From contig DIVG01000030.1 of NCBI GenBank assembly GCA_002422425.1, positions 141,434-195,766 on the forward strand: a stretch of 54,333 nt of DNA. The letters run 5' to 3'. Below the pieces are notes generated by a model, which worked only from the letters and a program-made list of their open reading frames with translations, was not told the origin of the DNA and did not search any database. Of this stretch, positions 49,775 to 54,333 are shown piece after piece. The translations under genes were made by a program, and so were the position numbers. The number at the start of each line of letters is the position of its first letter. Positions within the stretch are counted from its first letter, which is position 1. This DNA is from Akkermansiaceae bacterium UBA6138. Lineage in GTDB: Bacteria > Verrucomicrobiota > Verrucomicrobiia > Verrucomicrobiales > DEV007.

Positions 49775-52024
49775 ATGCGCATGATCCGGCTGTTCCCCGC
49801 GCTTTTTCTCTGCCTCCTGACCTTCCTGCAAACAATCACGACTCTTGTCGCCAACGACGAAGTTCTCGCCCTTCTCACGCGCGACGGCGGCGAGATTCAA
49901 AGCGGCAATCTCGCCCCGGGTCTAGTCGAATTAACGCGCGATGAGGCCTTCACTTTGCTCAAAGACGCCAAGGGCAGTCCCCTCGCTGCGGGCGGGGAGA
50001 CGCCGGACAAACGCGGCGGGCGTGTCGTCGCCTTTGCTCATGACGGCTTTTTGAAAAGCCCGGAGATGATGGCGCAGGAGGCCAATGTTAACTTAATCGC
50101 CAACGTGGTTCGCTGGTGCGGTCGCTCCTCGACGCCCGAGGTAACCCTGCACCCGGGTCTCGGCGGACTCGCCGAGGCGCTCACGGAAAAGGGCTTCAAA
50201 ACCGAACTCGTCACGCCCGGCAATCTCGACTCTTCACGACCGCCCGCAGTCTATGTCGTCGTGGCCCAGCGCGAACTCGGGGATGAAGAGATCACGAAGC
50301 TCCTCGACCATGCAGAGAAAGGCTCCGGGCTCGTCATCGCCGCAACGCCATGGGCCTTCGCCGACGCTTACCCGAACTTCGCCGACTTCCCGGCAAATCG
50401 TCTCGCCGCACCTGCGGGCATCCAACTGCGGGCCGGAGGCTCCGCCGATCGCTCACAACCCTTCGCCGTGCGTTATGCGAGCAGCGATTCCGTTTTCGAG
50501 GCACTCGAGGAACTCTCCGGCGGACCGGTCGCCGATACGGTGAAGCGCGGCGCCCTCATCGCAACCTTGCGCGAAGGTGTCTCCCTGCGAGGCGAAGCGA
50601 TGACCCGATTCGTCAGTGGCCTGAGGTCGCTCAGCGAACAAGTCGGCCCTATCATTCCCACAAACGAAAACCCCCTCATCCCCGGTGCCAATCCGCTTAT
50701 CGACGCCATCGTCGCGATCGAGGACGAGCTCAACCAGACCCTCTCTGCCGGTCGACTCTACCCTATTGCCGCAGCGAACGACTATCCCGGAGCAGTCCCC
50801 GACGACGCGCCCCGCCTTGAAAAATCCATCACCCTCGACGGCACCTGGCGCGGCTGGCTCAGCGGACGCGGAGCTGCCGGCTGGACCGCAAAAGAGATGC
50901 GTCCGACCGGCCTCTACGCGGCACCCGGCGAGGTCATCACTGTGCGGGCACCGGCGGAGATCACGGGTCAGGGATTCGAAGTCGTCATCGGGGCCTACAA
51001 CGGCAATCTCGCCAATCGCGACAAATGGGAACGCTATCCCCGGCTCCAGCGCAGCATTGAGATCAAGGGCGAAGTCACGACCATTTCCAATTCCCTCGGC
51101 GGACTCATCACAATCCGCGTCCCGCGCGGAGCCGGGCACGGTTCCCTTGATTTCCATCTCACCGGAGGCGTCGCAGCCCCTCTCTACATCGCCGGTGAAA
51201 CCGACCTCAACGAATGGCGCACCCGCATCCGTAAGTCCCCCGCCCCCTGGGCCGAGCTCGCGAGCGACCGCCTCATCCTCGCGATTCCGAGCTCGTTCAT
51301 CCGTGGTCTCGACGATCCTGACAAAGTCATGCAGGCATGGGACGAGATCATTGAAAAATCCGCCGAACTCTGCGGCGGAGTCGACCGGGAACCTTACCGC
51401 GCCGAGCGCATCGTCTTCGAGCGCCAGACCTCGGCCGGCTACATGCACAGCAGCTATCCCGTGGCGGCTCCGCAGGACAATTCCGCCACTCAGGCCGTCG
51501 ATGCCCGCGCCCTTCGTGAGGAGGGAAACTGGGGTTTCTTTCACGAGTATGGACACAATCACCAGCACGATCTCTGGGCCCTGCCCGGCACCGGGGAGAC
51601 GACCTGCAACCTCTGGTCGGTCTATCTTTTCGAAGAATGGGTTGGCAAGCCCCGCGCAGAAGGCCACAACGCCATCCGCCCCCTCGATCGCAAACAACGA
51701 ATGAACGCCTACTTCGACGGAGGGCGGAATTTCGAGAAAGACTGGAGCATGTGGGTCGCTCTCGAGACCTACCTCCAGGTTCAGGAGACCTTCGGCTGGG
51801 ATCCCTTCATCAAGATTTTCGCCGAATACAATACCCTACCCGAATCCGAATGGCCGAAAACGCAGCAGGAAAAAAACGACCAGTGGGTCATCCGCCTATC
51901 GAGGGCCTGCGGCAAAAATCTCGCGCCTTTCTGGCGGAAGTGGAATCTGCCTCTGACGGGTCTCGTCGACGAGTCGCTTCGTGACCTGCCCGTGTGGGAG
52001 GACCACCCCGTCGCGGGCTTGTAA
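49775..52024 (+). CDS. secreted M60-like zinc metallopeptidase
   Basis: A 749-residue exported protein with a signal peptide (about residues 1-26). The C-terminal half (about 360-745) resembles M60/enhancin-like peptidases: GFFHEYGHNHQHDLW contains the zinc motif HEYGH (590-594), followed by GETTCNLWSVYLFEEW, where the Glu 15-20 residues later is the third ligand typical of gluzincins. Earlier parts carry a predicted jelly-roll (APAEITGQGFEVVIGAYNGN) and an N-terminal unknown domain. M60-like proteins in gut bacteria degrade mucin glycoproteins; here the target is unknown. It lies 39 bases after the ceramidase-like gene on the same strand. Confidence 0.87.
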   Translation: MRMIRLFPALFLCLLTFLQTITTLVANDEVLALLTRDGGEIQSGNLAPGLVELTRDEAFTLLKDAKGSPLAAGGETPDKRGGRVVAFAHDGFLKSPEMMAQEANVNLIANVVRWCGRSSTPEVTLHPGLGGLAEALTEKGFKTELVTPGNLDSSRPPAVYVVVAQRELGDEEITKLLDHAEKGSGLVIAATPWAFADAYPNFADFPANRLAAPAGIQLRAGGSADRSQPFAVRYASSDSVFEALEELSGGPVADTVKRGALIATLREGVSLRGEAMTRFVSGLRSLSEQVGPIIPTNENPLIPGANPLIDAIVAIEDELNQTLSAGRLYPIAAANDYPGAVPDDAPRLEKSITLDGTWRGWLSGRGAAGWTAKEMRPTGLYAAPGEVITVRAPAEITGQGFEVVIGAYNGNLANRDKWERYPRLQRSIEIKGEVTTISNSLGGLITIRVPRGAGHGSLDFHLTGGVAAPLYIAGETDLNEWRTRIRKSPAPWAELASDRLILAIPSSFIRGLDDPDKVMQAWDEIIEKSAELCGGVDREPYRAERIVFERQTSAGYMHSSYPVAAPQDNSATQAVDARALREEGNWGFFHEYGHNHQHDLWALPGTGETTCNLWSVYLFEEWVGKPRAEGHNAIRPLDRKQRMNAYFDGGRNFEKDWSMWVALETYLQVQETFGWDPFIKIFAEYNTLPESEWPKTQQEKNDQWVIRLSRACGKNLAPFWRKWNLPLTGLVDESLRDLPVWEDHPVAGL

Positions 52025-52069
52025 TACAGAGGCAAGACTCCCACCGAACGATACAGACGACGGCCCCGG

Positions 52070-52105
52070 CCCCCTCTTTTACCGAACTTTTACAAAAGAG
52101 CGGGG
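52070..52105. repeat. hairpin and -35-like element before the duplicated secreted protein
   Basis: CCCCCTCTTTT (52070-52080) pairs with AAAAGAG-C-GGGG (52094-52105), an 11-pair stem with one bulge. A consensus-like TTGACA follows at 52111-52116, 36 bases before the start codon, but no convincing -10 is seen. The hairpin may end the M60 transcript; no T-run is present. Confidence 0.4.
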
Positions 52106-52151
52106 TGGATTTGACACAAGCCTCCCGCTTTTGTGACAGACTGGGGACCTC

Positions 52152-53495
52152 ATGAAAAAACTATCTTTCGCTTTATCGGCTCTTCTTCTTTTCACCTTTC
52201 ACGGATCCGCGCAGGAGCAGGCAAAGCCGGATGCGAAACCCGCTCTCGAGTCCGCTCCGGCGGATCCTTTTGTGAAGGAGAAAAGCAAGAAGGCGGATCC
52301 GGGTAAGCCCTCCGAGGGCCCGGCAACGATGACCAACGTGGGTGTCGTCGTGCAATACATCGACGTGAAGCGCGAGCGCTGGCAGCAATGGCTCGCCGCG
52401 AATCATGCCTCGCGCGATGCGACACCGTTGCGAAAGGAAGTCGAAACCTGGATCGCCGCGGGCGATGCGATGCTGGCGGAGAGTTCGCTGGTCATGGGCG
52501 AGTCGGGGCAGAGGGCGAAGGTGGAGTCGGTGCGGTCGGTGATTTATCCCAGCCAGTTTCTGGAGGACGGGAGCGGACAGCCCTTTCCCGACAAGACCGA
52601 AACACGCAACGTGGGCACCACCACCGAGGTCGATGCTCTGCTCGGTGCCGACGGCAGCGTTGATTTGAACTTCGCTCCCGAGCGGGTCGTCTATGCGGGG
52701 GAAAATCCTCCGCGAGTGGAGGAGGGAGTCATGGAAGGCGACCTCCGTTACCCGCTCTTCGATCTTCAGAAGGTCACCACCTCAGTCTCGCTCGATCCCG
52801 GGAGCTGGGGCCTCGTGGGTTGCGAACAATCTCTCGAACGGGGCGCGACACACCAGACCCTCGTCTTAGCGCGATCGGTCTTGCATCGATTCGAAGAACT
52901 TCCAGCGAAGACAGAAAGCGGGCAGCAGGGGATGCTGACCTTCAGCTGGCTCGAGGTATCCCATGAAGTCTTCAACGAATCTCTTATTAAGCTAACCGAT
53001 CCTTCACCGTGGATTGGCGGAGGTTTCCACGAAGAAGTGAAAAAGTCGGGTGCCAAAGTGCTGGAGGAGCGCTCCCACCATTTCAAGAGCGGACAGAGGA
53101 GCAAGAACGAATCGATCCGCGAAGTAATCCACCCGACAATCTGGGTCAAACCGACCGAAGGCGACTTCGCAACTCTCAGAGGATTTGAAACGCGCAATGT
53201 CGGCACCAGCGTCGAGGTCGATGCGGTCCTAAGCTCGGGGGGAGGCACGCTCGACATCAACATGGCGCCACAGATCAGCTCGCACGTAGGTGATGACGTT
53301 TTTCATCGAGTCCTCGTCGAAGGTGAATGGAAACCCAATGTCACGATGGCCGCGTTCTACACGATGCAGCCTACCACCCAACTTTTCCTCCCCCTCAACG
53401 CACCCGTCCTCGTCGCAGTGATGTCACCACCGAACGAAAAGGGCTGGACTGACCCCTCGCGCAAGGTATTGCTCTTTGTGAAATTCTCGCGTTGA
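52152..53495 (+). CDS. secreted protein with internal duplication, secretin-like motif
   Basis: A 447-residue exported protein with a signal peptide (about residues 1-20). Two halves share a pattern: 'SGQRAKVESVRSVIYPSQF ... TRNVGTTTEVDALLGADGSVDLNFAPE' (about 115-180) and 'SGQRSKNESIREVIHPTIW ... TRNVGTSVEVDAVLSSGGGTLDINMAPQ' (about 315-380). The segment 'NVGTxxEVDxxLxxxGxxDxNxAP' is like that seen in secretin/type II-III secretion proteins of this bacterial group, but no transmembrane beta-barrel domain is obvious. Other parts are unrecognised. SD-like GGGGA lies 5 bases before ATG 52152. Function unknown. Confidence 0.7.
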   Translation: MKKLSFALSALLLFTFHGSAQEQAKPDAKPALESAPADPFVKEKSKKADPGKPSEGPATMTNVGVVVQYIDVKRERWQQWLAANHASRDATPLRKEVETWIAAGDAMLAESSLVMGESGQRAKVESVRSVIYPSQFLEDGSGQPFPDKTETRNVGTTTEVDALLGADGSVDLNFAPERVVYAGENPPRVEEGVMEGDLRYPLFDLQKVTTSVSLDPGSWGLVGCEQSLERGATHQTLVLARSVLHRFEELPAKTESGQQGMLTFSWLEVSHEVFNESLIKLTDPSPWIGGGFHEEVKKSGAKVLEERSHHFKSGQRSKNESIREVIHPTIWVKPTEGDFATLRGFETRNVGTSVEVDAVLSSGGGTLDINMAPQISSHVGDDVFHRVLVEGEWKPNVTMAAFYTMQPTTQLFLPLNAPVLVAVMSPPNEKGWTDPSRKVLLFVKFSR

Positions 53496-53529
53496 TGCCG
53501 AACCCGCTTCTGTGGGAGAATGCCCGACC

Positions 53530-54333
53530 ATGTTGCCCCTCCGATCCCGGCTTCCGCTCCTCATCCCCCTTTTCACCGCGGCCACTGCCGCGGCGATTCT
53601 CTGGGGCGGGCTGGTGATTGCAAAGCAGGAGCGTGTCGAGCGCATTCCCCGCGAGAACGCCGCCGTCCACACCTTTGCCGGCGAATTGCAAAATCGCGTC
53701 GCCGACCTTGAATTGCAGTACGAGCGCCACCTCGCCCGCATCTGCCGGACCGATCTCAATCACTTCTTCGGCGTGCAGGATGCTCTCGACGGCGTCGTCG
53801 GGGTAAGGCAGCTCTCCACCCTCAATCCTGAAGGCAGGATCGACCTCCATCTGCCGGCCTCGGATGTGGAGACGATCGCCGCCCTTCCCGTTCCCGTGAT
53901 CGATCCCCGGGAGCGGCCACCGGGGCGCGAGATCTTCGCCGAAGTCGGAGACTCCGATCTTTTCGGCGGCGGCGAGGGAGAGTCGGGCTGGATTGAAAGG
54001 CCCGGGGGACTCTTCTTTTACCAACGCGTCTCGATCCGGCGGGTCGTCCTGCTTCTGATTGATCCTCGCCTCGTTGGGGAAACCATGGCGAAGACGCTCG
54101 CTCCCTGGATCGAGGAGAACATGCCCGTGTCGCCCTTACCGCGTGCAGATCAAATTCTCCTGCGCGAACGGGTTCTCGCCTCCGCCGGCGATCCTGACCA
54201 AACACCGGCCGATGCGGTCCGCACCCTCGCGGCCCGCTTTGGACCCTGGCAGGTGCAATCATGGGACGAGCGCCGATCGGTCGTGACCTACCGTCGCGAT
54301 CTCCTCGTCGGAACGGCGGGACTGGCCCTGCTC
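53530..54333 (+). CDS. membrane sensor protein, N-terminal part (partial; possibly histidine kinase)
   Basis: The frame is open from ATG 53530 to the end of the window (268 codons, no stop). The start MLPLRSRLPLLIPLFTAATAAAILWGGLVIAKQ is a first membrane segment. A periplasmic domain (about residues 35-255) follows, with no recognised motif (helical region TFAGELQNRVADLELQYERHLARICRTDLNHFF, then a beta-rich part). A second membrane segment begins at the very end (DLLVGTAGLALL). Such a two-segment periplasmic sensor is the usual front of histidine kinases or adenylate cyclases, but the catalytic part is outside the window. It lies 34 bases downstream of the secreted protein gene. Confidence 0.6.
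   Translation, partial: MLPLRSRLPLLIPLFTAATAAAILWGGLVIAKQERVERIPRENAAVHTFAGELQNRVADLELQYERHLARICRTDLNHFFGVQDALDGVVGVRQLSTLNPEGRIDLHLPASDVETIAALPVPVIDPRERPPGREIFAEVGDSDLFGGGEGESGWIERPGGLFFYQRVSIRRVVLLLIDPRLVGETMAKTLAPWIEENMPVSPLPRADQILLRERVLASAGDPDQTPADAVRTLAARFGPWQVQSWDERRSVVTYRRDLLVGTAGLALL

Noticed and set aside
1..54333. tRNA or rRNA genes, insertion sequences, prophage
   Set aside because: I scanned the intergenic gaps and found no cloverleaf-like stretch, rRNA-like segment or transposase/integrase; gaps are mostly below 200 bases.

Overview
This 54.3 kb window of GC-rich DNA looks like chromosomal sequence from a Gram-negative bacterium, most probably a member of the Verrucomicrobiota or another PVC-group lineage. 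The taxonomy is inferred. It rests on lpxK (lipid A), a Tat-exported Gfo/Idh/MocA protein with a TNRRSFLK motif, a secreted sulfatase, a large LamG protein, a DUF3500 protein, a secreted multihaem cytochrome, a ceramidase-like protein and an M60-like metallopeptidase, all among ordinary housekeeping genes. Coding density is high. I see no rRNA, tRNA, CRISPR array, transposase or prophage. Many start codons have no recognisable Shine-Dalgarno sequence.

Region 1 (1-6.6 kb) is mostly housekeeping: the tail of a HAD hydrolase, a DUF456 membrane protein and lpxK, divergent rph, an ECF sigma factor, ftsH and a flavodoxin-fold reductase. Region 2 (6.6-12.9 kb) is a minus-strand series: a sulfatase fused to an alpha/beta hydrolase, a double alpha/beta hydrolase, a FabZ-like dehydratase and a Tat-exported oxidoreductase. 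It looks suited to breaking down sulfated or esterified polymers.

Region 3 (12.9-17.2 kb) holds leuA, preceded by a 23-residue leader peptide with five consecutive leucine codons (a candidate attenuator). A nested inverted repeat follows, then gph, then an ECF sigma / small membrane protein / CpxP-like operon. Region 4 (17.3-27.5 kb) has a DUF3500 protein, a methyltransferase, a deoC-aldehyde dehydrogenase pair, two overlapping hypothetical genes, and a phospholipid-remodelling set: a HAD phosphatase, an LplT-like MFS protein and an Aas-like acyltransferase whose adenylation domain is degenerate.

Region 5 (27.5-33.1 kb) contains a giant secreted LamG protein, an AhpD-like protein, rplU-rpmA-trmL, and a small protein with two AP2-like repeats behind a promoter/operator-like dyad. 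Region 6 (33.1-40.5 kb) has a LolD-like ATPase without a neighbouring permease, a pentahaem cytochrome, polA with intact proofreading motifs, and an ABC-F ATPase. Region 7 (40.5-46.0 kb) has an SsuD/SsuE-like sulfonate monooxygenase pair, divergent to an MFS transporter and a ROK-type regulator that lacks the usual ATP and zinc motifs. It ends with an EamA transporter that has a strong same-strand terminator hairpin directly before its start codon. Region 8 (46.3-54.3 kb) encodes mostly exported proteins: a Tat-type esterase, a ceramidase-like enzyme, an M60-like peptidase, an internally duplicated secretin-like protein and the N-terminal sensor part of a membrane protein cut off by the window edge.
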